Shown: one piece after another, positions 41,047 through 49,462 of the stretch
How positions within the stretch are numbered: position 1 is the first letter of the stretch
Layout: the number at the start of each line of letters is the position of its first letter
The notes under the pieces: generated by a model
What the model was told of the DNA's origin: nothing
What the model saw: the letters and a program-made list of their open reading frames with translations, nothing else
Databases searched by the model: none
Source of the DNA: G963674685 sp963674685
GTDB taxonomy: Bacteria > Lernaellota > Lernaellaia > JACKCT01
NCBI GenBank assembly: GCA_963674685.2
Contig: CAXXWT010000002.1
Coordinates: forward strand, 434,001-498,000
Length of the DNA: 64,000 nucleotides
Direction of reading: 5' to 3'
Program-made: the position numbers and the translations under genes

Positions 41047-42240
41047 TCAATAACACTCCCAACCCAATTCGCCGCATGATTGCATGGCCTTGCGAAGCTC
41101 CATGGCGCTGTGAAAGAGATCCGGTCGGGTGATGGATTTAAGATGCTTCTCGGTTTTGTCGAAACGGCCAAGCTTGAAATGGCAGTAGGCCATGGCGTAT
41201 CGAATTTCATCGTCCGCCAATAGCCCCAGGCGCGACAGCCGCGCTTCCAGCGCGACGGCCAGATCATATCGACGCCGTTGCAGCAAAATCCCCAGGCGTT
41301 GCCTGACTTTTTCCTTCTGATCGGGAATCCGCATGTTGGCGTACAATGCCCGCGTGGGAAGGTTTTTTCGGCGAAACAACTCGGCTGCTTCGACATAAGA
41401 ATTGGGATCGGCCAGCGCGGCCCGCTCGAACAGCGTGGCGGCGGTGTACACGAATCCTTCATCGAGATAGGTGTGCGCCAGCTCGGCGACGACGGTCATA
41501 TCCTCGGGAAACCGAAGATGAGCCAGTTCCAAAATGGGAATGGCTTTTTGCGCCTGCCCGGTCAAACGCAGGGCCTCGCCGACGGCCACGTAATCTTCGG
41601 GTTTTACATCCGAACTTCGAAGATAGGATTCTCCTTTTTCGACGGCCTGCTGAAAGAGCCCGAGTTCGATCAGGTAAAATATTTTCTGTCGCTGAAAAAT
41701 CGAATTTCCGGGAAATCTGCTCTCGCCTTCCGCAATGACATCCCAGGCCTTTTCGGCGCGGCGGGCTTTCCAGTGACACTGGGCGCGAAGTTGGAGCAAC
41801 TCGGGCTGCGCTTTTCCGGCGTCCCCGGCGCGGTCCAAGGCCTCGAGGCTTTGGTCGTACTCCTTTAGCCCGTAGAGGGCCTGCGCGATATAGACGTGAA
41901 GAATCGGATCGTCGTATCCGGCTTTAAGGGCCAGGCTGAGTTTCAGGTTCGCTTCGGTATAAAGCTCGCGGCGCAGAAGCAAAAGCCCGGTCAGCGTATA
42001 TAACCTGGCCTTGTCGATCTTCTCATCGCCTTCATCCACTTTTAAGAGCAAAGTCTCGGCGCGTTCGAAATGACCGTCGCGAATCATCAGCGCCGCCAGA
42101 CCGAGGATGTCCGTTTCCTCTTTGTCTGAAGCCTCGGATTTTTCCTTGGCATAAGCAGCGGTCGGCCGCACCGGCGCCAGACCGAAGACAAGAGCAATCG
42201 CGGCGATGAAAATCAGTGAAGGAAAGTCTCGTCGAACCAT
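41047..42240 (-). CDS. Exported TPR-repeat protein of the TonB operon
   Basis: A 397-aa protein with a signal peptide-like start (1-30, ending Ala-Ala-Tyr-Ala). At least eight TPR-like helical pairs follow (for example Gly-Leu-Lys-Glu-Tyr-Asp-Gln-Ser-Leu-Glu-Ala-Leu-Asp-Arg-Ala and Gly-Gln-Ala-Gln-Lys-Ala-Ile-Pro-Ile-Leu-Glu-Leu-Ala). TPR proteins in this position are a known component of the DUF3450-type TonB systems, thought to help the TonB complex meet its receptor in the periplasm. The gene lies between tonB (17-base gap) and the receptor (3-base gap), so all are co-expressed. Confidence 0.85.
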   Translation of the reverse strand: MVRRDFPSLIFIAAIALVFGLAPVRPTAAYAKEKSEASDKEETDILGLAALMIRDGHFERAETLLLKVDEGDEKIDKARLYTLTGLLLLRRELYTEANLKLSLALKAGYDDPILHVYIAQALYGLKEYDQSLEALDRAGDAGKAQPELLQLRAQCHWKARRAEKAWDVIAEGESRFPGNSIFQRQKIFYLIELGLFQQAVEKGESYLRSSDVKPEDYVAVGEALRLTGQAQKAIPILELAHLRFPEDMTVVAELAHTYLDEGFVYTAATLFERAALADPNSYVEAAELFRRKNLPTRALYANMRIPDQKEKVRQRLGILLQRRRYDLAVALEARLSRLGLLADDEIRYAMAYCHFKLGRFDKTEKHLKSITRPDLFHSAMELRKAMQSCGELGWECY

Positions 42241-42257
42241 ATTCGCTTAATGCCGCT

Positions 42258-42920
42258 TTATATAAGTTTGAATTGCACGCGCTGCCTGGCCCAGACCTTG
42301 ACGCTTTTACCCTGGTAGGTGGCGGGATCGAATTTCCAGTCGCGGACGGCTTCCTGCGCGGCCTGCTCGAAAACGCCGTCCGGTTCGGCCTCCAGAATTT
42401 TCACTTTTTCCACATCTCCGTCCGCCGTGATGAGCAGGCTCAAGACCACGAATCCCGATGTACCCTTGGAGCGGGCTTTTCTGGGATAATCGACTTCGGT
42501 GCGGGTTCGAACGCGCGGCGCCTTGTCCACGGCCTCTTCGTTCATGACCAGGTCGTCGATGTCGCCGAGCATATTGTCCGAAAGCCGGCCCACCGCCGAG
42601 GTGTCGAAATCGGGAATTCCGAAGCTCATGCCGCCCAGGGACCCCGAGATTTTCGGCAGCGGCGCGCGATTAGCCTTGCTCGTCGATTTCCGGCGGGGCT
42701 GCCGCGGTTGCCGCACTTTCATCCGGCGGTCCTTTTTTTGCACTTTCCGGACCTGAAAAGCGACTTTCTTGTGATTGTTGTCGGCCTTGGGCCTGGCGAT
42801 GGCGCTGTTCATGGTCAGCACCAGCGTGAAAACAGCCAGGGACCCGATCAGCATCCAAACCATAGCGACCAGATTTTTCGGCAGCGATTTTTTTAAGCGT
42901 GTCTTTTGCCTTTCCGTCAT
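42258..42920 (-). CDS. tonB: Energy transducer TonB
   Basis: A 220-aa protein whose ATG overlaps the exbD stop (ATGA). One N-terminal membrane helix (about 17-42), then a basic, Pro-poor but Lys/Arg-rich periplasmic spacer, and a TonB C-terminal domain (about 130-220) with Val-Asp-Tyr-Pro-Arg-Lys-Ala-Arg-x-Lys-Gly-Thr-Ser-Gly-Phe-Val-Val-Leu and Ala-Val-Arg-Asp-Trp-Lys-Phe-Asp-Pro-Ala. It transmits proton-motive force from ExbBD to the outer-membrane receptor. The usual X-Pro repeats of the spacer are largely replaced by Arg/Lys-Gln/Pro-Arg sequence, as in small TonB2-type proteins. Confidence 0.92.
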   Translation of the reverse strand: MTERQKTRLKKSLPKNLVAMVWMLIGSLAVFTLVLTMNSAIARPKADNNHKKVAFQVRKVQKKDRRMKVRQPRQPRRKSTSKANRAPLPKISGSLGGMSFGIPDFDTSAVGRLSDNMLGDIDDLVMNEEAVDKAPRVRTRTEVDYPRKARSKGTSGFVVLSLLITADGDVEKVKILEAEPDGVFEQAAQEAVRDWKFDPATYQGKSVKVWARQRVQFKLI

Positions 42921-43324
42921 CAGCCGGCCTCCTTTTCCGTTGCAACGCCGACGTCCGCGGCCCCGGCCATGCGGCAGTGATCGATAACCTGGATCAACTG
43001 TTCGGCCGAAGTGCGGCGGTCGGTAATAACCAGAACGATTTTTTGAGTCATTGTTTTTAAGTGATCCCTGACCCTGGACTGCACCATCCAAGGCCTGACG
43101 CTCTGCCCGTCCACCAGCACGTCGCCGCCGCGGGTGATGTGCACGCGAAGCGCCTTGGTGGATGCCTTCTGCGAGCTGCCGGCCGAGGGGCGGTCGATAT
43201 CCACCTTCAGATCCTTGACGAAGGTCGTGGACACCATGAAGAAAATGAGAAGAATAAAAACCATGTCGATCAGCGGGGAGATATCGATTCCCTGCTCCGA
43301 CGATTTCTTTTCCCGGTATCTCAT
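42920..43324 (-). CDS. exbD: Biopolymer transport protein ExbD
   Basis: A 134-aa protein with one N-terminal membrane helix containing the proton-path Asp (Ile-Asp-Ile-Ser-Pro-Leu-Ile-Asp-Met-Val-Phe-Ile-Leu-Leu) and a small periplasmic domain. Length and layout fit ExbD. Its ATG overlaps the stop of the upstream ExbB gene, and its stop overlaps the tonB start, so translation is coupled. It forms the inner-membrane proton motor with ExbB and TonB. Confidence 0.94.
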   Translation of the reverse strand: MRYREKKSSEQGIDISPLIDMVFILLIFFMVSTTFVKDLKVDIDRPSAGSSQKASTKALRVHITRGGDVLVDGQSVRPWMVQSRVRDHLKTMTQKIVLVITDRRTSAEQLIQVIDHCRMAGAADVGVATEKEAG

Positions 43325-43926
43325 GATTCGCCATCCCCCCCGCCCGCGCAGAGAATGTCCTTGACTTGCGCCAGCTCCATTTCAAGTTGCTTTTCCCTGC
43401 GATCCAGAACGCGCCCGGCGACCATTCCCGGAACCGCGACGGCCAGTCCCATCTGCGTGGAAATCAAAGCCTGAGAAATGCCTCCCGCAATGCCTCCGGA
43501 CTGGGAAAACAGGGACATGTCCCCCAGGGCGTTGAAGGTTTCGATCATTCCGGTGACCGTGCCCAGCAGGCCGGCCAGCGGAGCGACGCGGACGATGCTT
43601 CGGATAAGGGTTCCGTATCTGGATATTTCGGCCTGTAATTCGCCGAAGGCTTCGTCGAGATTGCGGCGCAAGGGATGCTTTTTTGATCTCATCGCCTTAA
43701 GCCCCAGAACCACCGCCGTATCGATGATCCCGGAAGGCCGGCGGTGATAACTTTGGCTGTATCGATCGACCAGGACGCGGACGCTGCGCGCGTTGCCTCG
43801 CTTCAGCGTGGCGTAGCGATAACCCAGGGCGTACCAGAGCAGCATGGTGCCGATCATCAGCGGCGGCATCACGAAGCCGCCCGCCGTAATGTACCCGGTG
43901 AAATCTTTGACGAAGGCAAAAAGCAT
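43321..43926 (-). CDS. exbB: MotA/TolQ/ExbB-family proton-channel protein (short ExbB)
   Basis: A 201-aa protein with three membrane helices. The family signature lies in Leu-Ile-Arg-Ser-Ile-Val-Arg-Val-Ala-Pro-Leu-Ala-Gly-Leu-Leu-Gly-Thr-Val-Thr-Gly-Met-Ile and the final helix Leu-Ile-Ser-Thr-Gln-Met-Gly-Leu-Ala-Val-Ala-Val-Pro. It is the shorter of two ExbB-like proteins in the operon; the longer one, just upstream, carries an extra periplasmic region. Pairing of two ExbB-type proteins with one ExbD and TonB is typical of the TonB2/TtpC-type systems. Translational overlap with both neighbours supports one complex. Confidence 0.92.
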   Translation of the reverse strand: MLFAFVKDFTGYITAGGFVMPPLMIGTMLLWYALGYRYATLKRGNARSVRVLVDRYSQSYHRRPSGIIDTAVVLGLKAMRSKKHPLRRNLDEAFGELQAEISRYGTLIRSIVRVAPLAGLLGTVTGMIETFNALGDMSLFSQSGGIAGGISQALISTQMGLAVAVPGMVAGRVLDRREKQLEMELAQVKDILCAGGGDGES

Positions 43927-45305
43927 CAGCCGCTTTTCTCCGTGTCGAAAAGGCTTGCCTGACGTCGATTGAACGAAAGATTTGTAATTTTCAGCGCCGC
44001 GTTTTCCATGCTTGTTTTAATCTTTTCTGACCATCCGGAAAGCAGATTGCCGCAAAGCAGCGTCGGTATGGCGACGATAAGGCCCAGTTCCGTCGTGATG
44101 AGGGCTTCGGAAATGCCGCCGGATAAAAGCTTCGGATCCCCGGCGCCGAATTCGGTGATGATATTGAAAGTGGAGATCATGCCGGTGACGGTGCCCAGCA
44201 GGCCCAGAAGCGGCGCCACGGCGGCGAAAACCAGGATCGACGCGCCGAAGCGGTCGAGAAAAGGCGTTTCGTGGAGGATGCTTTCCGAGATGATGTCCTC
44301 CAGATGCTCACGGTCGCGATTCAGGTTGCGGATGGTGGCTTTGAGCACGCGCGCGGTGGCGCCTTTGCCGGCTTTGCAGATATTCTCGGCTTCCGTAAAT
44401 TTTCCTTGCGTCACCAGAGGCGTCACTTCATCTAAAATGGCGTCCCGCCGGGAAGCCGCCTGATAGAGGAAGCGTGAGCGCATGAGGATCATCAGCGCGG
44501 CGCCGACGCCCAGGATGACGATGATCCACCCGATGACGCCGCCGAGATTGATGGTGTCAATGACGGTGGCTTTCTCCCGCCGATCCACGGCCTTATCCAA
44601 AGATTCGTAGATAAACATTTTCAAGGTGCGCGGCCTGCCCGGTTCGGTCAGCGATTCGGCGACTTTGCCGGCCTGCCAGATTTTGAAGCGTCCGTCGCCC
44701 GCGGGAGCCAGAGCGCCGCCGCCTTGCGGGCTTGAGCCTAAGGCCGCCACGTTGCCCAGGCGGATGATTTTTCCCGACGCTTTTTTCCCGTCTTTGAGAA
44801 AAAACTCTCCGTCGTCGGTTCTCACGGAGGAAAGCAGACCGAGAGTGGACAGGGACTGCTGGTATAAAAAAGCAAGCTGTTTTTTTATAGCCTGGGAGTT
44901 TCCCTCATCGCCGCCGGTTTCCGGAAGAATCACGCCGTAAGTTTCCAGAGTCTGCGCGGCCTGCGTTACCGTGCCTTCCAGCGTGTCGGCGTTTTCGATA
45001 AGTCCTTCGGCTTCGCGTTCGGAATCAAGGAGCAATTCCTCCATACGGGAGGCTTCAACGGTAAAATGCAGCAGCTTCGACGATAAAGAGCCCAGCTCGT
45101 TTTTCGCCTCGCCGATCTTCGCTTCGGCCACGGCGTCCTGCTCTGACAGGCGTTTGAGAAGGCTTTTCTTCTCCGCTTCCAAAAAAGCGAATTCCTTTTT
45201 ATACGCCGCGGCGAGGGTGTCGTTTTGCGCTGCGGCATATCCGGGAAAAGCCGCCGAGGCGGCGGCCATCATCATGAGAAAAACGGCGGTGATCCAATGC
45301 TTCAT
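43926..45305 (-). CDS. Large MotA/TolQ/ExbB-family protein with periplasmic N-terminus (TtpC-like)
   Basis: A 459-aa protein. A signal peptide (1-26) is followed by a coiled-coil periplasmic region (about 30-130), a small beta-rich stretch, then the ExbB channel domain (about 240-455) with Ala-Pro-Leu-Leu-Gly-Leu-Leu-Gly-Thr-Val-Thr-Gly-Met-Ile-Ser-Thr-Phe and Ala-Leu-Ile-Thr-Thr-Glu-Leu-Gly-Leu-Ile-Val-Ala-Ile-Pro. This build is that of TtpC, which is needed besides ExbB2-ExbD2-TonB2 in Vibrio-type iron uptake. It follows the DUF3450 gene with one base of overlap and precedes the short ExbB. Confidence 0.9.
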   Translation of the reverse strand: MKHWITAVFLMMMAAASAAFPGYAAAQNDTLAAAYKKEFAFLEAEKKSLLKRLSEQDAVAEAKIGEAKNELGSLSSKLLHFTVEASRMEELLLDSEREAEGLIENADTLEGTVTQAAQTLETYGVILPETGGDEGNSQAIKKQLAFLYQQSLSTLGLLSSVRTDDGEFFLKDGKKASGKIIRLGNVAALGSSPQGGGALAPAGDGRFKIWQAGKVAESLTEPGRPRTLKMFIYESLDKAVDRREKATVIDTINLGGVIGWIIVILGVGAALMILMRSRFLYQAASRRDAILDEVTPLVTQGKFTEAENICKAGKGATARVLKATIRNLNRDREHLEDIISESILHETPFLDRFGASILVFAAVAPLLGLLGTVTGMISTFNIITEFGAGDPKLLSGGISEALITTELGLIVAIPTLLCGNLLSGWSEKIKTSMENAALKITNLSFNRRQASLFDTEKSG

Positions 45306-46108
45306 TATTTTTCCCCGGGGTCCGGCAGCGCGTTGGGCAGTTCGAAATATCCAACGCGAATTTGTTTTTTGAATGAGTCGAACAGATAAGCGACCTTTTC
45401 GGCGTCCGGAGAATCGGTCAGCACTTCGTATTTCCAGGCGCCCGCCTCTTTGACCGCTTTGCCGGTCAGGCCGCCTTTCGTTTGAAAGAACATCATGATC
45501 ATTCCGATCCGGGCGACATCGGCCAGTTGCTCGTATCCGTTGACGGTGATGATCTGCCTATCGAGGCCGCTTTCCCTGGTGAGGCGGAATTCATCTTCCA
45601 AAAACGCCCAGAGCATCATGGCGGACTTTTCCGGGCGCATCACGCCGGTTTTTATCTGCGTTTCGATCTTTGCAAGTTCCGCAAGCCGCTCCGGCGTCTT
45701 GAAAGGCAGCGCCGATTCCACGTAAGCCCGCGTGTCGTCGACGGCGGAAAATAAAAGCGGTTTCAGATCTTCGCCGGACACCGAGTATTTCTCGATATCC
45801 TCTTTGCGCCTGTTCATGGCCGAGGCGAGTTCCTTGATCCGAAGCCGCTCTTTTTCGATCTGCATTTCCAGGTCGGCTTTTTGCTGGGCCAGGGAGTCCA
45901 GGTCTTTTTTGAGCTTCTGCTGTTTGAGTTCGAGTTTGTTTTCCAGAGATTCCACATCACCGCGCATGGCGGTGAGTTTCTCGGCCAGATTGGTGATTTC
46001 GTCGGATTTCACCGGCGCCGGCCAGGCCGCCAAAACAAAAAAAGTGAAAATGCAACAAACAGGTCCGAGGCGGGTGTTCATCAGAGATAAGAATCGATAT
46101 CCGGGCAT
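45305..46108 (-). CDS. DUF3450 periplasmic coiled-coil protein
   Basis: A 267-aa protein; the chosen ATG follows CGGAG. Signal peptide (about 1-34), then a coiled coil (38-105: repeated Leu/Glu/Lys heptads) and a mixed domain with Ser-Ala-Leu-Pro-Phe-Lys and Asp-Glu-Phe-Arg-Leu-Thr-Arg-Glu-Ser. This is the DUF3450 pattern. DUF3450 genes regularly start TonB2-type operons, where the protein probably contacts TtpC in the periplasm. An alternative ATG lies 9 codons downstream without a ribosome site. Confidence 0.88.
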   Translation of the reverse strand: MPGYRFLSLMNTRLGPVCCIFTFFVLAAWPAPVKSDEITNLAEKLTAMRGDVESLENKLELKQQKLKKDLDSLAQQKADLEMQIEKERLRIKELASAMNRRKEDIEKYSVSGEDLKPLLFSAVDDTRAYVESALPFKTPERLAELAKIETQIKTGVMRPEKSAMMLWAFLEDEFRLTRESGLDRQIITVNGYEQLADVARIGMIMMFFQTKGGLTGKAVKEAGAWKYEVLTDSPDAEKVAYLFDSFKKQIRVGYFELPNALPDPGEK

Positions 46109-46197
46109 GGATCGCACTCCGAATTTCCCCTTGGCAAATGGGCGCGGCGCTTTGGCCCGATAAGTCAGCGCCGCACCCACTGCCCGGAGGGTAAGAT

Positions 46198-47601
46198 TTA
46201 GTTTGCAGCGCTGGTGGTCCAGCCGGCGGTCCAGTCGTCGTCGCCGACGCCGCCGATGAAGTCGACGTCCTCGAAGAAGGATTCGCTCGGAACCGAAGCG
46301 CCGGTAAGAGCCGGGCTTCCCGATTCCAGGGTGAAATCCGGATTCGCCTCGTTGCGCGGATCCGCGATCATCGGATCTTCGTTGGAGTTGCCTTCATTCA
46401 GGGTTTCCCAGAAATCGGCCACGCTGAAAGGAGGCGTGTATCCGTCGATTTCAGGCTCGGCATAATTCTCGGCGTTGTTGAACATGATGGAATTGGTCAG
46501 GGTCAGCTCTCCGCTGAGATCGTCGCCGCCCCAGGCGTTCTCGAAGGTTTCCTGGTGATCGACGGCCAGTCCGGCTTCGCCGAAACCGTAGATGATCAGG
46601 TTGGAAAGGTTGGCCGCCGTGCCTTCTCGCAGAAGCGCGCCCAGGTCGGAACTCTCGCCGCCGGCGCCGATGATGGTCACGTTGGAAATCGTCGGATGGG
46701 AGCGCGGGGTCGCCGTGTTGTCTTCGCCGCTATTGTCGGCTTCGATGCCCTGGTCGCCGGCGTCGGCGTATTGCTGGAGCACGCCGAACTGCGCCTTGCC
46801 CTGCCAGCCGTCGGTCCAGTCGAGCATGTCGTCTGCCACGCCGGTGATCAGAAAGTGCTTGATGTTGCAGGCGCCGCCGAAGAACTCGATGCCGTCGTCC
46901 TTATTCATGTGAACCTGCACGTACTCCACGGTAGTGCCGCTGCCGACGCCCTGAAAGGCGATGCCGTTCAGCTCGTTGTCCGGGCTGATCAGGCGGCCGG
47001 CGAACTCGACGCGCACATACTTGAGAACGCCGCTGTTGTCGGTGGGATCGGCGCCGCCGAAGGAACCGGTGGCGCCTTCGCCGATGGACTCGCAGAAGGC
47101 CTCTTCGTCGGTGAGGCAGTTATTGATGGGCGCGCGGCCGTTGATGATGATGCCGCCCCAGTCGCCCCGGGCCCGCTCGCCGTCGTTTTTCGAAGACGAG
47201 AAAACAATGGGGGCGTCCGCCGCGCCTTCGGCCATGAGTTTGGAGCCGCGTGTGACCACCAGCATGCCGTTGGTCGAGGATTCGCCGAAAATCCGCGTGC
47301 CGGCTTCGATGGTCAGGATGGTTTCATCGACGTCGTTGCCGACAAAAACGCCGCCGCGAAGAACCCAATTCGTGTCCGCCGTCATGGTGAAATCATTGGT
47401 GATGACGCCCGAAATCCAGCAAACGTCGCCTTCGCAGTCAAGTTCGCTTTCATCGCCGGGATCGTCGTCGTCATCGTCGTCGCCGCTGCTGTCGTCGTCA
47501 TCGTCGTCATCGCCGCAGGAAACGGCAAACATCATAGCCAATGCCGCGAGGCAGATCGATGACAGGACAAGCAGAGATGTCCAAAAATCCTTTGTTCTCA
47601 T
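46198..47601 (-). CDS. Surface lipoprotein with beta-helix-like domain, TonB-locus partner
   Basis: A 467-aa protein; of two adjacent ATGs, the second (47601) has a proper distance from GGAGG. Lipobox Ala-Val-Ser-Cys29, then an Asp-rich linker (31-55). The rest has parallel-beta-helix features: Thr-Ile-Glu-Ala-Gly-Thr-Arg-Ile, Ile-Val-Phe-Ser-Ser-Ser, Gly-Asp-Trp-Gly-Gly-Ile-Ile-Ile-Asn-Gly, Lys-Tyr-Val-Arg-Val-Glu-Phe-Ala-Gly, then repeated short strands to the end. Relatives occur next to TonB receptors of this CarboxypepD-type family. It sits just upstream of the DUF3450 operon on the same strand and probably captures the substrate at the cell surface. The ligand is unknown. Confidence 0.86.
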   Translation of the reverse strand: MRTKDFWTSLLVLSSICLAALAMMFAVSCGDDDDDDDSSGDDDDDDDPGDESELDCEGDVCWISGVITNDFTMTADTNWVLRGGVFVGNDVDETILTIEAGTRIFGESSTNGMLVVTRGSKLMAEGAADAPIVFSSSKNDGERARGDWGGIIINGRAPINNCLTDEEAFCESIGEGATGSFGGADPTDNSGVLKYVRVEFAGRLISPDNELNGIAFQGVGSGTTVEYVQVHMNKDDGIEFFGGACNIKHFLITGVADDMLDWTDGWQGKAQFGVLQQYADAGDQGIEADNSGEDNTATPRSHPTISNVTIIGAGGESSDLGALLREGTAANLSNLIIYGFGEAGLAVDHQETFENAWGGDDLSGELTLTNSIMFNNAENYAEPEIDGYTPPFSVADFWETLNEGNSNEDPMIADPRNEANPDFTLESGSPALTGASVPSESFFEDVDFIGGVGDDDWTAGWTTSAAN

Positions 47602-47868
47602 CATTTCCTCCAAGTTATTCCGTTCTCATTACCAAGTTTTATCGCACAGCATTTCCATGACGAATTCATCGCCATCAAGGGCGTCATTCAGATTCATCGA
47701 GCGGCAAAATACTGGGGGCGCATTTGCCGATAATTAGGCGCTCTTTAAATATTGGTTAAATATGCGCACCGGGAAATTCTTGAGAGAAAACAAGTGTTTC
47801 AATGAAGATTGCGCGCAACGGGGATGGGCTTGTCTAACGAAGTCCAAATATTGCGGCAGGCAGTATTG

Positions 47869-48564
47869 TCATTCGTCGGCGGCAACGAAACGGTATCCGA
47901 CGCCGCGAACCGTTTTAATGAATTCGCCGGCTTTCCCCAGTTTCTTTCTCAAACCGGTCATCTGCACATCAATGGCGCGGTGCGTGATGTTGCATCCGTC
48001 TCCTTTAATGTGCTCGATAATAGCCGCCCGCGACCACACCCGGTCGGTATGCGCCACGAGAAGAAAAAGCAACTGGAATTCACTGACGGTCAGATCGATC
48101 GATTTTTTCTCGAAACTGACTTCATGGGTTTTGGCGTTAATGATCAGACCGTTTTTGGCAATCACCTCCGGCCCGTCATTTTTGCGTCTCCTGCGCCGAC
48201 GCAAAGCCGCGCGGACGCGAGCGACAAACACGCGGACGTTGAAAGGCTTGGTGATGAAATCCTCGGCGCCGAATTCCAGGCCCGTGACGATAACCGTTTC
48301 GTCGCTTTTTGCCGAAACGATAATGATGGGTATCGAGGAGTAATTCTCGATGGATTTGACGGTGCGGAAAAAATCGAAGCCGTCTATGCCGGGAAGCATC
48401 AAATCCAGGCAGATCAAATCCGGGACGTCGTTTTTCATAAGCGTCAGCGCGCTTTCGGCGGAACGCGCCCCTTTGACGATGTAGGATTCCTTTTCCAGGT
48501 TGTAGCGCATCAACTCAAAAATGTCCTCATCATCCTCGATAACGAGAATCCTCTTTTTCGCCAT
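47869..48564 (-). CDS. OmpR/PhoB-family response regulator
   Basis: A 231-aa protein with AGGAGT before its ATG. Receiver domain (1-118) with acidic pocket Glu10-Asp11-Asp12, phosphoacceptor Asp54 (Leu-Asp-Leu-Met-Leu-Pro-Gly) and Lys in Ile-Thr-Lys-Pro-Phe. Winged-helix DNA-binding domain (130-231) with Ser-Arg-Ala-Ala-Ile-Ile-Glu-His-Ile and Thr-Val-Arg-Gly-Val-Gly-Tyr-Arg-Phe. A stretch of five Arg joins the domains. No histidine kinase is adjacent, so it is an orphan here. It lies upstream of the surface lipoprotein and TonB operon on the same strand and may control them; a Pho-box-like direct repeat was not found by eye. Confidence 0.93.
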   Translation of the reverse strand: MAKKRILVIEDDEDIFELMRYNLEKESYIVKGARSAESALTLMKNDVPDLICLDLMLPGIDGFDFFRTVKSIENYSSIPIIIVSAKSDETVIVTGLEFGAEDFITKPFNVRVFVARVRAALRRRRRRKNDGPEVIAKNGLIINAKTHEVSFEKKSIDLTVSEFQLLFLLVAHTDRVWSRAAIIEHIKGDGCNITHRAIDVQMTGLRKKLGKAGEFIKTVRGVGYRFVAADE

Positions 48565-49093
48565 AACGGCAACTCCTGATTCGTGTCGCAACGCAAATGT
48601 TGAAAGGTTTTCTTCTGTCATTCCCAGACTCACTCCCAGGATTCATCATCCGTCGATTGCCGCGACAAGTTTTACGCCGGGATCGATTGCTTTTTGAATT
48701 TCGCAGCCGACAGGGCTTTTTGCTTCATTGAACCGCGCATCGGCTTTTTTACAATTCTCCTTACCGAAATACACGGAGATCTAAACGTGACCGTTCCCGG
48801 GCAATCCGGTCGCGCTTTCAATTTAGATGAAACAAATTAAAATTTGGTTAGGAGATGAATGATTTTCCGTTAACGAGAAGTGAGGTTCTCTCAAAAGAAT
48901 GATCGGGGTTTTGAAATTCGCTTTGCTGGATCAACTTAAGGTCCGTGTAAGTCTCGTCTTTATCGTCTTCAGGCACAGTGGTTTCGATCCGGGATATGTC
49001 GTTTTGCAGCTTCAGTGTTCTTTTCATGATGGGGATGTTTATGCCCGCCGTGGTTTCCCGGCTTTCCTTCATGCGATCGCCGCCGCACCGGCT
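48565..49093. other. Long intergenic region, possibly one short ORF
   Basis: No well-supported gene. A minus-strand ORF (48848-49072, 74 aa, polar, no ribosome site) follows the DUF2304 gene and cannot be excluded. The left part is AT-rich and should hold the response-regulator promoter. No repeats or strong hairpins were seen. Confidence 0.35.
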
Positions 49094-49462
49094 TTACCGG
49101 GAATCTTCGCCTTTGTGTCGGACACTTTCGGTCAGGTCATGCCGGAGCAGCGCCATCTCCTGAACCAGCACTTTGTTTCGGCGGGAAAGTTCGGACAATC
49201 TCACCGAGTAGTGGATGTTCAGCGCGATCAGGAATATCGTGCCGAAAATGAACAACGTTGTCGTCGGGGTTACCGCTCCGATCAACCGGCTGAGAAATTC
49301 GAGAAAACCGTACCAGGCTGACAGCAAGACGATCACGCCGCTGATCAAAACCCACAAAATCGAGTAATCAACGGCCATCTGTTTCTGGCGGACCAGGCTC
49401 AAGACCAGGGTCAGCAGAACGAGCGACGCTGTCACGGCGAAGATTCGTTGCGTCAGAGTCAT
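49094..49462 (-). CDS. DUF2304 membrane protein
   Basis: A 122-aa protein with an ATG after GGAGGG. Three hydrophobic segments (about 5-25, 30-52, 65-85), with Arg-Gln-Lys-Gln-Met-Ala-Val-Asp-Tyr-Ser-Ile-Leu-Trp between the first two, then a basic coiled-coil tail. This is the DUF2304 layout; members are usually found beside a DPM1-like glycosyltransferase and probably help anchor or present the lipid sugar. Here that transferase is the gene just upstream, which overlaps it by 95 bases. Sense and partner are well supported; biochemical role unknown. Confidence 0.85.
   Translation of the reverse strand: MTLTQRIFAVTASLVLLTLVLSLVRQKQMAVDYSILWVLISGVIVLLSAWYGFLEFLSRLIGAVTPTTTLFIFGTIFLIALNIHYSVRLSELSRRNKVLVQEMALLRHDLTESVRHKGEDSR

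Noticed and set aside
48848..49072. 74-codon minus-strand ORF after DUF2304
   Set aside because: No ribosome site and no recognisable family; kept only as a possibility in the intergenic entry.
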